The notes under the pieces were generated by a model. The model made no database searches, was not told the DNA's origin, and worked only from the letters and a program-made list of their open reading frames with translations. 13,347 bases of DNA, taken from an uncultured Desulfovibrio sp. (GTDB taxonomy: Bacteria; Desulfobacterota; Desulfovibrionia; Desulfovibrionales; Desulfovibrionaceae). A program made the position numbers and the translations under genes. The DNA lies in assembly GCA_900547595.1 (NCBI GenBank), contig URHE01000049.1, positions 1 to 13,347 on the forward strand. Direction: 5' to 3'. This document shows, piece by piece, positions 1 through 7,668 of this stretch; position 1 is the stretch's first letter, and the number at the start of each line of letters is the position of its first letter.

Positions 1-118
1 AAAATTCTTATTTTTTAGGATTCTTGCGGCGACAGCCCCCGCCCTTCGCTCCGCTCCGGGCGGCGAGCGGAAAAAACTTCCTTTTTCACGGTAAACAAAA
101 ATCATAGCGGATTTTTAA
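1..118. repeat. Dispersed intergenic repeat, copy 1
   Basis: A 70-base core at 6-75 matches 10779-10848 in the same orientation with only two mismatches (positions 27 and 56, both C versus T). Weaker similarity continues to about 115, including runs of A, T and a GTAAACAAAAA-like segment. Both copies can fold a hairpin (here 47-69): stem CGCT-CCGC against GCGG-AGCG with a 2-base bulge and a 5-base loop. The element is AT-rich at both ends and GC-rich in the middle, and it lies just beyond the stop codon of znuB. Similarity reaches the first base of the window, so the element may extend leftwards. It resembles a REP-like or small non-coding mobile repeat. No transposase or target duplication is visible and its function is unknown. 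Confidence 0.85.
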
Positions 119-130
119 GGTGGTCTGCCC

Positions 131-997
131 CTACCCCCGCCGGGCGCCCCGCCATGCCCGCACGCAGCAGCTCGCGGCAAAGCACGCGCATGCCACGAGG
201 ACAATGGTGGCGCCGCTGGCCGTTGCCAGCCAGTCCTGGGCGGAGAGCAGGAGCCCCGCCGCGCCGGAGCCGACGCCCACCACAAGCGACCACCAGAACA
301 TGCCGCCCGCGCTGCGGGCGAGATTGCGCGCCGTGGCGGCGGGCACCACGAGCAGGGCCGTCATGAGCAGCACGCCCACGGCCCGCACGGAAAACATGAC
401 CACCAGGGCGAGGAGCCCGGCAAAAAGATACTGCCAGAACGCCGTATGGATGCCCTGAACGCGCGCCGTCACCGGGCTGAGGGCCATGGCGAGCAGGCGG
501 TTCCAGCCCGCGGCTTCAAAGAGCAGCAGCAGGGCCAGCAGGCAGGCGAGGGCGGCGGTCTCGCCGTCGCTCACGGTCAGGATGTCGCCGTAAAGGAATT
601 GCCCCATCTGCCGTCCGAGGCCGCTGGCGCGGCTGACCACGGCAAGGCCGAAGGCCACCACCGCCGAAAAGATGATGCCGATGGCCGTGTCCGCCGAGAG
701 GCCGCTTGAGCGCTGGACCACCATGACGGCGAGGCCCACAACGACGCCAAAAACGAGCATGGCCGCGTCCGGCGGCGCGCCGAGGATGAGCCCCAGCGCC
801 ACGCCCGCGAAGGCCGAGTGGCCCACCGCGTCCGAAAAGAAGGCCATGCGGAAGAGCGTCACCTGAACGCCGAGCATGGACGTCATGGGCGTGAGCAGAA
901 GCAGGGCCAGCAGGGCCTGGCGCATGAAGCGCGGCTCAAGGCAGTCCAGGGGGAGCAGGCCCAGGGCGTCGCAGGCGGCGGCAAGCAGGGAGCTCAT
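131..997 (-). CDS. znuB: Zinc/metal ABC transporter permease ZnuB
   Basis: Inner-membrane permease of an ABC-3 family metal importer, 288 residues with multiple hydrophobic segments. It would form the channel through which Zn(II) delivered by ZnuA is moved using ATP hydrolysis by ZnuC. Family landmarks are a DTAIGIIFS segment (about residues 102-110), a YGDILTV loop in the middle and the late helix VGVLLMTALLVVPAATARN, all typical of ZnuB/TroC permeases. The start at 997 is preferred over the in-frame ATG at 1027. It forms an ATGA overlap with the znuC stop, has a strong CGGAGG ribosome site 5 bases upstream, and gives the usual short N-terminus. The C-terminus is unusually Cys-rich (CACFAASCC). 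Zn specificity is inferred from the family; Mn cannot be excluded from sequence alone. This is the last gene of the seven-gene operon. Confidence 0.9.
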   Translation of the reverse strand: MSSLLAAACDALGLLPLDCLEPRFMRQALLALLLLTPMTSMLGVQVTLFRMAFFSDAVGHSAFAGVALGLILGAPPDAAMLVFGVVVGLAVMVVQRSSGLSADTAIGIIFSAVVAFGLAVVSRASGLGRQMGQFLYGDILTVSDGETAALACLLALLLLFEAAGWNRLLAMALSPVTARVQGIHTAFWQYLFAGLLALVVMFSVRAVGVLLMTALLVVPAATARNLARSAGGMFWWSLVVGVGSGAAGLLLSAQDWLATASGATIVLVACACFAASCCVRAWRGARRG

Positions 998-1857
998 GGC
1001 TGCCTCCGGTCGCGCAGGGGGCAGCATCCCGGGGCGCCGGGCCCTCTCCGGGCGGCTTCCATATGGTCAGGGGTGGAGAGCGCGCCGCACTGCGGACAGG
1101 ACGGCCCGGCCAGGCCGCACTGGTCGGGATACAGGTGGATGGGAACCCCGAAGAGCGTGAGCAGGAGCGGCGCGGTGAGCGTTTCGCGCGGCGCGCCCTC
1201 GGCCAGCACGCGCTTGTCCAGGCAGATGACGTGGGTGGCGTAATGGGCGGCCAGCGGCAGATTGTGGCTGACCATGATGAGGGTGAAGCCCCGCTCGCGG
1301 CGCGCGGCGTCAAGCACCTCCCAGAACAGGCGTTCGCCGTGGACGTCGACGCCCGCCTCGGCCTCGTCGAGGACGAGCAGGTCGGGCTCATGCCCGAGGG
1401 CTTCGGCCAGAAGCACCCGGCGCAGTTCCCCGCCGGAAAGTTCCCCCAGGCGCCGGTGCTCCAGCTCCGCGGCGTCCACCGCTTCCAGCAGCCGGCGCCC
1501 GGTCCGGCGGGCGGCGGCGGAAACGCCGAGCCAGAGCGGACGGCGCTGCGCGCCCAGGGCAAGAAATTCGCGCACGCTCAGGGGCAGCCCGCGCTCCACC
1601 ATCAGTTGCTGCGGCACATGGGCGATCCGGCGGCCGCCCCCCGCAAGAACGATGCGCCCGCCATAGGCCGTCTCGCCCAGAAGGCAATGGAGGAGGGTAG
1701 TCTTGCCCGCGCCGTTGGGCCCCACGAGCACCGTGGCGCCTCCCGCCGGGGCCGTGGCGTCCACATCCATCAGGATCGCGCGTCCCGCCGCCTCCACGTT
1801 CACCCGCTCAAAGCGGACGGCGGGCGCGTTCGGGGAACCGGCGCCTTCAGCGGACAT
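994..1857 (-). CDS. znuC: Zinc/metal ABC transporter ATPase ZnuC
   Basis: Cytoplasmic ATPase of the znu importer, 287 residues. Visible motifs: Walker A GPNGAGKT (46-53), Q-loop VPQQ (81-84), ABC signature LSGGE (140-144), Walker B LLVLDE (160-165) and the switch His in VSHN (about 198). After Walker B the usual DEPTAG/DEPxxG reads DEAEAGVD, so the D-loop region is slightly variant but the catalytic Glu remains. The C-terminus carries a Cys cluster (C247, C254, C257, C278, C279) that could bind metal, a plausible sensing tail as in other ZnuC proteins that end in His/Cys-rich segments. The start at 1857 lies inside the 3' end of znuA (11-base overlap), and the stop overlaps the znuB start as ATGA. 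Function is well supported; metal choice is inferred. Confidence 0.93.
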   Translation of the reverse strand: MSAEGAGSPNAPAVRFERVNVEAAGRAILMDVDATAPAGGATVLVGPNGAGKTTLLHCLLGETAYGGRIVLAGGGRRIAHVPQQLMVERGLPLSVREFLALGAQRRPLWLGVSAAARRTGRRLLEAVDAAELEHRRLGELSGGELRRVLLAEALGHEPDLLVLDEAEAGVDVHGERLFWEVLDAARRERGFTLIMVSHNLPLAAHYATHVICLDKRVLAEGAPRETLTAPLLLTLFGVPIHLYPDQCGLAGPSCPQCGALSTPDHMEAARRGPGAPGCCPLRDRRQP

Positions 1858-2809
1858 CGAAGTACCTGCGCAGGGTCTGGGCGTTGGCGCGCATGCTGCG
1901 TTCGTAATAGTCCAGGGGCGCGTTTTCCGGTCCGGAACTCACGGGATCGAGAAGCGCCCAGGGGATGCCGCTCTCGCGCGCGAGCAGTTCCACGCCCCGG
2001 TCGGGAACGGGAGGCTCCCCGGCGATGAGGACGGCGCGCTCCGCCGCGAGGCGATGGGTCAGGGCGTTGAGGCGCGCGGCGGAAGGCGTGGCGCTTTCAT
2101 CACCCGCCCGCAATACGGCCAGCGTTTGCAGGCCGGCGTCATGGGCCAGGTAGGCGAGGTCGTCATGCTGGAGGACGATGCCCGTGCGCGGGGCGTTTTT
2201 GCCGATGGCGGCAAGGTCGGCGGCCAGCGTTTCCAGACGGTCCGCATAGGCCGAGGCATTGGCCAGGTAGGCGTCGGCGTGCGCCGGGTCGCGCCGCGCC
2301 AGGCCCTCGCCGATGGCGCGCGCCATGCGGGCGGCCTGGGCGGGACTGGCGAAAATGTGGGGATTGACCCCCGGCGCGCCGTGGCCGCCATCCCCGGCTT
2401 CCTCCGGTGCGGGCAGGGGCGTGGTGCCGCGGCTGGCGTCAATGACCGCGTGTTCACGGTCGAGGGCGCGCACGGGCCGGGCAAGGAACGCCTCCAGCCC
2501 GAGGCCGTTGATGACGATGGCGTCCGCCCCGGCCAGTTTGCGCAGATCCGCCGGGCTGGGCGAGAATCCATGCGGGCAGCCCGTCCGGGCGGGCACAAAA
2601 AGCTCCACGCGCGCGCCGGGCACGTCGCGGCAGACATTGCGCGTGAAGAGCCAGAGGGGAAAGGTGGCCGCCAGCACGGTGAACCCGCCGTCCGTTCCCG
2701 GGGAAGAAGGCGGCGTGGCCGCCGCGCGGACGGCGCGGGGCGGGCAGGCCAGCGCGCACAGCAGGACGCAGACAAGCGCCGCCAGAGCGAAACAGCGGCG
2801 CGTGCTCAT
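1847..2809 (-). CDS. znuA: Periplasmic zinc/metal-binding protein ZnuA
   Basis: Substrate-binding protein of the cluster 9 (TroA/ZnuA) family, 320 residues. It would capture metal in the periplasm and hand it to ZnuB. The N-terminus is a Sec signal peptide: basic MSTRR, a hydrophobic stretch, then a likely cut after AVRA near residue 29. Likely metal ligands, by family position, are H80 in CPHGFSPSPADL, H151 in NPHIF, H215 in LQHDD and D288 in LLDP. The charged His-rich loop expected between the first two ligands is reduced to a Gly/Glu stretch with a single His (EEAGDGGHGAPG), which is unusual for ZnuA. The start at 2809 is chosen because it gives a proper signal peptide and an ATGA overlap with the upstream acyltransferase stop. 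An ATG at 2836 would add nine charged residues. A Mn-binding role remains possible. Confidence 0.88.
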   Translation of the reverse strand: MSTRRCFALAALVCVLLCALACPPRAVRAAATPPSSPGTDGGFTVLAATFPLWLFTRNVCRDVPGARVELFVPARTGCPHGFSPSPADLRKLAGADAIVINGLGLEAFLARPVRALDREHAVIDASRGTTPLPAPEEAGDGGHGAPGVNPHIFASPAQAARMARAIGEGLARRDPAHADAYLANASAYADRLETLAADLAAIGKNAPRTGIVLQHDDLAYLAHDAGLQTLAVLRAGDESATPSAARLNALTHRLAAERAVLIAGEPPVPDRGVELLARESGIPWALLDPVSSGPENAPLDYYERSMRANAQTLRRYFDVR

Positions 2810-3696
2810 GCGTTCATGCCGTCCATTGCCTGCCATTCCCCGAGCGCCGCCGCGATGAAGGCGCAGATGGCGGCATGCTCTTCCCTGCCGTTGCCGCTGA
2901 CACGCAGGGGCGCGCCGAAGCGGTAGTGCACGGGCATGCCCGGCCTGACCGGACCCAGCTCCTTGATTCTTTTGCCCTGGCCCCAGGCGTCGGTCTTGAG
3001 GGCCAGAGGCACCATGGGCGCCCCGGCCTTGCGCGCGAGCTTGACCGCGATGCTGTTGAACCGGTGTTCGTCAAACACGGCGGAACGGGTGCTCTGCGGA
3101 AAAATGATGAGCGAGATGCCCCTGCCCAGACGCTCCACGCCGCCTTCGAGCACCGCCGCAAGGTCCTCGCGGGGGTTGGTCCTGCCCACCACGATGGGAT
3201 CGCGCGAACGCATGACCGCCCCGAAAAAGGGCATGCGCACAAGGCTTTCCTTGACCACAAAGGTCACGGGCCGGCGCGGGCGGATGATGCCGGGCAGCAT
3301 GAAGGTCTCCAGGGTGCTCATGTGGTTGGCCACAAAGATGCAGGGTTCGTCCGTGGCGCTGATGGCGTCCATGCCGTCCACATCCACCGGGCAGCCCATG
3401 CGCTCCACAAGGTCGGCGCACCAGTCGCTGGCATGGACCCAGGCCGCGTCGTCGCAGCGGCCCCGGGCCGCCCGGCGGCAGAGCCAGCGCACCGGCCCTG
3501 AGAAGAGACGCGCATAAAAGGCGGCGGCGGGGGCGAGGCGCGTCAGGGCGCCGGTCCGGACGCGGGGGCCGCGGTAGCTGTTTCCCTGGCCGTATTTGTC
3601 GGCGATGACGCCCTCGGCAAAGGGCGGAAAGGGCGCGGGCGCCGAGGGGAAGAAGGCAGCGCCTGCGGGCCGCGCGGGAGGGGGGGATGGTGTCAT
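2806..3696 (-). CDS. 1-acyl-sn-glycerol-3-phosphate acyltransferase (PlsC-like)
   Basis: Membrane-associated glycerolipid acyltransferase family, 296 residues, probably making or remodelling phosphatidic acid. The catalytic block reads NHMSTLE (124-130), where the canonical motif is NH(x4)D, so the Asp is replaced by Glu. Motif II is DPIVVGRTN (166-174), motif III is FPQSTRS (199-205) instead of FPEGTRS, and motif IV is APMVPLAL (226-233). The rest of the fold is intact, so this is read as a divergent but probably active subfamily. Residues 1-30 are Pro/Ala-rich and low complexity. The start at 3696 gives an ATGA overlap with the rarA stop; a longer reading frame back to 3879 exists but would overlap rarA by almost 190 bases. 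The exact acyl acceptor is unknown, so no gene symbol is given. Confidence 0.85.
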   Translation of the reverse strand: MTPSPPPARPAGAAFFPSAPAPFPPFAEGVIADKYGQGNSYRGPRVRTGALTRLAPAAAFYARLFSGPVRWLCRRAARGRCDDAAWVHASDWCADLVERMGCPVDVDGMDAISATDEPCIFVANHMSTLETFMLPGIIRPRRPVTFVVKESLVRMPFFGAVMRSRDPIVVGRTNPREDLAAVLEGGVERLGRGISLIIFPQSTRSAVFDEHRFNSIAVKLARKAGAPMVPLALKTDAWGQGKRIKELGPVRPGMPVHYRFGAPLRVSGNGREEHAAICAFIAAALGEWQAMDGMNA

Positions 3697-4922
3697 GCGG
3701 GGCCGTCCGGTTTTTTGCGGTTGTGTATCTGGCGCCACCATTGGGTCAGGCGCGGTTCCGCGCCGTTGTCGCGCGGCTGGTAGAAGCGCCGGTCCGCCAG
3801 TTCCGGGGGCAGGTAGCCCTGTTGCACCCAGGAGTCGGCATAGTTGTGCGGATACTTGTATTCCTTGCCGTAGCCCCATTCCTTCTGGAGCGGCGTGGTG
3901 GCGTTGCGCAGGTGGAGCGGCACCGGCAGCGGGCCGCTTTGCCGCACCTCGCGCGCGGCATTGAGATAGGCGGCATAGGAGGAATTGCTCTTGCGCGCCA
4001 GCGCCAGATAGACAGTCGTTTCGGCCAGCGGGATGAAGCCCTCGGGCATGCCGGTGAATTCCACGGCCTGCTGGCAGGCCACGGCCAGGGGCAGGGCCGC
4101 CGGGTCGGCAAGGCCCACGTCCTCGGAGGCGGAGAGGATGAGGCGGCGGCAGATGAAGCGCGGGTCCTCCCCGCCTTCGAGCAGACAGGCGAGGTAGTAG
4201 AGGGCCGCGTCCACGTCGCTGCCGCGGATGGACTTGATGAGCGCCGAGGCCAGTTCGTAATGGCTGTCCCCGTCCTTGTCATGGCGGACCAGCATTTCCG
4301 GCAGGGCCGCGCGCACGGCCCCGGCGTCGCGCTGCTCCTCCGGCAGGGCGGCCACATATTCCACCAGGTTGAGCAGGGTGCGGGCATCGCCGTTGGCCGA
4401 GCCCGCCAGAAGGTCAAGGACATCCTCGCCCAGCTGGAGCGAGAGCGAGAGCGCGCCGCGCCGCGCAAGGTCCCGCAGTTCGGCGCGGCCCAGGGGCCGC
4501 AGGCGCAGCACATGCAGCCGGGAAAGCAACTGGCGCGTGACGCTGAACGAAGGGTTCTCCGTGGTGGTGGCCAGCAGGGTGAGCTCCCCGGATTCCACCA
4601 GCGGCAGGAAAAAATCCTGCTGGGCCTTGGAAAAGCGGTGCAGTTCGTCAAGGATGAGGATCTCCACCCCGGCGAGGGAGCGGCGCAGGTGCTGGAGGCC
4701 GGCCTCGGGCGCGGAGAGGCGCAGGTATTTTCTGCCCGTGGACCTGGCGAGCAGGAGGGCCAGGGTGGATTTGCCGCAGCCGGGCGGTCCGAAAAACAGC
4801 AGGCTCGGCAGGCGCCGCGCCTGCATGAGCGAACGCAGGCGCCCGGCCAGATGGCTCTGGCCGAGGAACTGCGCCATGTCGTCGGGGCGCAGGCGTTCCG
4901 GGAGCGGCTGTTCCACGCTCAT
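3693..4922 (-). CDS. rarA: Replication-associated recombination protein A (RarA/MgsA, AAA+ ATPase)
   Basis: AAA+ ATPase of the RarA/MgsA/WRNIP1 family, 409 residues, acting at stalled replication forks together with SSB and the replisome. Walker A is GPPGCGKST (45-53), Walker B LILDELHRF (89-97), sensor 1 TTTENPS (119-125), a candidate Arg finger follows in LLSRLHV (about 135), and sensor 2 is in GDARTLLN (178-185). The C-terminal MgsA oligomerisation region includes LILSASEDVGLADP, KSNSSYAAYLNA and EWGYGKEYKYPHNY, all family hallmarks. The start at 4922 matches the family N-terminus (PLPERLRPD) and overlaps the rsmE stop as ATGA. The reading frame stays open further upstream, but that part is the other-frame shadow of rsmE. 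Length is close to normal for the family (about 440), slightly short. Confidence 0.95.
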   Translation of the reverse strand: MSVEQPLPERLRPDDMAQFLGQSHLAGRLRSLMQARRLPSLLFFGPPGCGKSTLALLLARSTGRKYLRLSAPEAGLQHLRRSLAGVEILILDELHRFSKAQQDFFLPLVESGELTLLATTTENPSFSVTRQLLSRLHVLRLRPLGRAELRDLARRGALSLSLQLGEDVLDLLAGSANGDARTLLNLVEYVAALPEEQRDAGAVRAALPEMLVRHDKDGDSHYELASALIKSIRGSDVDAALYYLACLLEGGEDPRFICRRLILSASEDVGLADPAALPLAVACQQAVEFTGMPEGFIPLAETTVYLALARKSNSSYAAYLNAAREVRQSGPLPVPLHLRNATTPLQKEWGYGKEYKYPHNYADSWVQQGYLPPELADRRFYQPRDNGAEPRLTQWWRQIHNRKKPDGPA

Positions 4923-5770
4923 GGCAGCGGGCCGTCCTTGCGCGCGCCGTTCCCGGCGAAAGCCCGGAAATCCGGGCCGCCCGGCAACTGCGAGGCCCAC
5001 CAGTGCAGCCCCAGGCAGAGCGTGGCCGCCGTTTCGCAGCGCAGGATGCGCCCGCCCAGGCTCACGGGCGTGAACGCCGCCGCCCGGAGCGCGGCCAGTT
5101 CCCGTTCCGAAAAGCCGCCTTCCGGGCCGATGACATAGACGGTGAGGCCAGGGCGTCCGGCCATGGCCGGCTCCAGCATGGGCACGCCCTCCTGCATTTC
5201 CCACGGCAGGATGCGCTGGTCCGCCCCGGCGGCCAGGGTGATGATCCCGTCGATGTCCGGGCAGGCGCGCACTTCCGGGAGCCACGGATTGCCGCACTGC
5301 TTGGCGCCCGCGATCATCTGGCCGAGGCAGCTTTGGGCCGCGTCGCGGGGCAGCCTTCCCTGACTGTGGTCGCCCTGCCAGAGCCAGATGCCCGCCGCGC
5401 CGAGCTCCACGGCCTTTTCCATGAAAAAGCCCCGGCGCACGGCCTTGCTCAGGGCCAGCGCCATGACCGCCCGCGCGGCGGGCTGCGGCCAAAGGCTCCA
5501 GGCAAGGAGCTCCAGGCGCGCGTCCCTGCGGTCCACACTGAGAACGCGGCACTGCCCGATCCTGCCCCGACCGTCCAGAAGCAGGGCGCCGTCACCGGGG
5601 GCCAGGCGCAACACGCGGCAATGGGCGGCCTCCTGCCCTTCAAGGCGGACTTCCGCGCCGCCTTCCGGGCCGCAGGGCGGCCACTGTTCCGGCGGCAGGT
5701 AGAAACGCGGCAGGCCGGTCATGCCGCCGCCGGGGGCAAAGCGGGCGCGCGGGGCGCTGCGGCCGCTCAT
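4919..5770 (-). CDS. rsmE: 16S rRNA (uracil1498-N3)-methyltransferase RsmE
   Basis: SPOUT-superfamily methyltransferase, 283 residues, that would methylate N3 of U1498 in 16S rRNA using S-adenosylmethionine. It has an N-terminal PUA-like region starting at PRFYLPPEQ (21-29), then the linker EKAVELGAAG (118-127). The C-terminal SAM-binding trefoil knot shows IGPEGGFSERE (214-224) and LGGRILRCETAATL (238-251), both diagnostic. The start at 5770 is favoured by an AGGGAGG ribosome site about 8 bases upstream and by the ATGA overlap with the preceding gene. It adds a 16-residue basic/Gly leader before the canonical family start at residue 17 (position 5722), which has no good ribosome site. The C-terminal tail after WWASQLPGG is a poorly conserved extension. 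Confidence 0.94.
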   Translation of the reverse strand: MSGRSAPRARFAPGGGMTGLPRFYLPPEQWPPCGPEGGAEVRLEGQEAAHCRVLRLAPGDGALLLDGRGRIGQCRVLSVDRRDARLELLAWSLWPQPAARAVMALALSKAVRRGFFMEKAVELGAAGIWLWQGDHSQGRLPRDAAQSCLGQMIAGAKQCGNPWLPEVRACPDIDGIITLAAGADQRILPWEMQEGVPMLEPAMAGRPGLTVYVIGPEGGFSERELAALRAAAFTPVSLGGRILRCETAATLCLGLHWWASQLPGGPDFRAFAGNGARKDGPLP

Positions 5771-7500
5771 GCCACGGCCTCCCTGATCTGGCGCGCCTCT
5801 CCGGCGAGGCGCGACTTGCGCACAGCCCGGAAGCCGTCAAGCAGGGAGACGATCCTGCCGTAATTCTTGCGTATCTCCAGCCCCGCGCGCGTGAGGCCGC
5901 TTTCGGGCACCTCGAGGTAATTGCGCTGGAGGTAGCGGTCATGGAGGATCGTCTCCATGCAGGCGATGATGTCGTCCACCAGGGCCGGGAAGAAGTTGAC
6001 GATCTCGAACTGGAGGTCGTTCAGCAGGGTGAGGGCCTCACGGGTCATCTGACGGTAGGAGAGGCGCTCGCCCTTGTAGACCCGGCGGCTGATGTCCTCC
6101 AGGATGCGCACGCGCCGCGCCTGCTGGATATAGCTGAAGCGTGTGCAGACCTCCTGATGGAGTTCGCGCAGGTTGTCGAAAATCTCCACATTCTTCGGAT
6201 CGTAGAGATAGCCCGAGAGCACCTTGCCCACATTGGCGAAAAAGTCGTCGCTGTAGCTGATCATCCTGCGCTGGTGCTTGCTCAGCCAGCTGTAGAGGAA
6301 CTTGAGGCGCTTTTCATGGGTGTCGGTGTTCTCCACGACTTCCGTGCGCTTGTAGATGATGCGGCCCGTGTATTCGCCGCGCACGATGTCGTTGAGCCTG
6401 AGGAACATGTTGCTCGTGTCCTTGATGATGTTCAGCCCGCGCAGGGCCTCGCCTGTGAGGGGATGGAGCACTTCCTGGGCCGCCACGGAGAGCGCCCTGT
6501 CCTGGCGCACGTTGCTGGAGTCGAAGCGGTGCTGGCGGTAGATGACGCGCAGGATGACCACGCGCCGCGCCGCGTCAAGGAAAAAGCCGTCGCGGCCGAT
6601 GATGCCGAGGGCCTCCTCCTGATCCTCGTCAACGCTGACCAGGGCGATCTTTTCCACCTGGGGATAGCGCCGGTTCTCGCCGTCGGAGACATAGGTGGTG
6701 AGGGTGCGGTCGCTCTGGCCCATGACCCGCAGGAGGAAGCGTTCGCCCATCTTGTGGAGCTTGCGGGCGAAGAGCGCGCTTGAAGTGCGCCGCTCGGAGA
6801 CGATGGGGAACCCGTACAGCTCCATGAGATACTGGTAGACGAACATCCGGTTGCGCTCGTACATCTGGCTGTCGCCATAGACGAACTTGCCGATGCGGAT
6901 GCCGAAGCGCTTGAGTTCGCTGTCGATGTCCGAGGGAAAGGAGGCGAATACCCCGGCCAGATGAAAGAGCCTGTCCGCGTCCCAGGCGAAAACCTGGGCC
7001 CTGTCCATGAGGAGCAGATAGGGGAGCAGGGCGGGGTAGGAGTCGGGCAGGGTCGCGTCCATGGAGCGGAATTCCTGCCGGAAGGCGTCCTGGCAGGCCC
7101 GGGGCAGGCGGGCGGAAAGCGTCTGGAGATTCTGCTCCATGACCTGGTTTTCCAGCGGGCAGGAAGAGCCGCCCTCGCCCATGACGACGGGGTGGAGCTT
7201 GTCGAACTGGAAGATTTCCGAAAAATAGTCGAGCTGACGCGCGAAGGCCACCAGAGCGAAACCGGGAAGCTCCTTGTGCTCGAACATGTCATTGTCGAAC
7301 GAGGGGAGCAGTTCCCGGCTTTCCACCAGCGGGTAGCCCTTCACCTCCTGATAGGGGCGCACCAGGCAGTGGCGGATGTGGACGGCGTCGAGAAAGCGCT
7401 TGAGCGCGGCAAGATCGCGCACGGCCAGAGGGTCGGAAAGGGTGCAGGCGTCGCGCCAGGGGTGGCCGTCCTTGCTGAAAACATCTTGCCAGCGAATCAT
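5767..7500 (-). CDS. Large conserved-looking protein of unknown function, first gene of operon
   Basis: A 577-residue soluble protein that I cannot place in a family. It has no signal peptide, no membrane helix, no Walker motif and no obvious metal cluster. It is rich in Phe, Tyr, Arg and charged residues, unlike the Ala/Gly-rich neighbours, which suggests a real folded product. The N-terminal part (about 1-130) carries HIRHCLVRPYQEVKGYPL and a SSCPLENQVMEQN segment. The middle (about 200-340) has repeated aromatic/charged stretches such as GKFVYGDSQMYERNRMF, and the C-terminal third (about 390-577) looks largely helical. It is the promoter-proximal gene of the minus-strand operon, and its stop overlaps the rsmE start as ATGA. 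The start at 7500 is the first ATG after an AT-rich, promoter-like stretch; its ribosome site is weak (GAGG very close to the ATG). RNA- or ribosome-linked work is one guess from the rsmE neighbour only. Confidence 0.85.
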   Translation of the reverse strand: MIRWQDVFSKDGHPWRDACTLSDPLAVRDLAALKRFLDAVHIRHCLVRPYQEVKGYPLVESRELLPSFDNDMFEHKELPGFALVAFARQLDYFSEIFQFDKLHPVVMGEGGSSCPLENQVMEQNLQTLSARLPRACQDAFRQEFRSMDATLPDSYPALLPYLLLMDRAQVFAWDADRLFHLAGVFASFPSDIDSELKRFGIRIGKFVYGDSQMYERNRMFVYQYLMELYGFPIVSERRTSSALFARKLHKMGERFLLRVMGQSDRTLTTYVSDGENRRYPQVEKIALVSVDEDQEEALGIIGRDGFFLDAARRVVILRVIYRQHRFDSSNVRQDRALSVAAQEVLHPLTGEALRGLNIIKDTSNMFLRLNDIVRGEYTGRIIYKRTEVVENTDTHEKRLKFLYSWLSKHQRRMISYSDDFFANVGKVLSGYLYDPKNVEIFDNLRELHQEVCTRFSYIQQARRVRILEDISRRVYKGERLSYRQMTREALTLLNDLQFEIVNFFPALVDDIIACMETILHDRYLQRNYLEVPESGLTRAGLEIRKNYGRIVSLLDGFRAVRKSRLAGEARQIREAVA

Positions 7501-7611
7501 GCCTCGGTGTCCGTTGGTTTTTTGGCGTTTCTAACAGTTTTTTAAAAAAACTTCCAGTGCGGAACGCCTGTGGGCGCATATGGGCGGGGCCGCCGCCACC
7601 GGGGAAAGCTG

Positions 7612-7640
7612 TTGCGGCGAGGCGCCCGCTTTGGTACAAA
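7612..7640 (+). promoter_or_regulatory. Candidate sigma-70 promoter for the GAF-mreB-suhB genes
   Basis: A -35-like TTGCGG (7612-7617) and a -10-like TACAAA (7635-7640) are separated by exactly 17 bases. They match consensus at 3 of 6 and 4 of 6 positions. Transcription would begin near 7647, leaving a leader of about 53 bases before the ATG at 7700. This is a prediction from sequence only. It fits the gene layout and argues against start codons upstream of 7640 for the GAF gene. Confidence 0.4.
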
Positions 7641-7650
7641 AGACGCAGCC

Positions 7651-7668
7651 CCGCCGGTGTTCCGGCGG
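7651..7668 (+). other. Perfect hairpin in the GAF gene 5' leader
   Basis: CCGCCGG and CCGGCGG form a perfect 7-base stem around the loop TGTT. It sits between the candidate promoter and the ATG at 7700, in a leader that lacks a recognisable Shine-Dalgarno sequence. It might influence mRNA stability or initiation. With no run of T after it, it is not an intrinsic terminator. Confidence 0.45.

Noticed and set aside
97..116. AAAAATC/GATTTTT inverted repeat just past znuB, as a terminator
   Set aside because: The stem is almost all A-T and weak, no GC clamp precedes a T run on the minus strand, and copy 2 does not preserve it.
3697..3879. Longer N-terminus for the acyltransferase (start at 3879)
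   Set aside because: It would overlap rarA by almost 190 bases and adds a composition typical of a shadow frame. The ATG at 3696 gives a clean ATGA junction like its neighbours.
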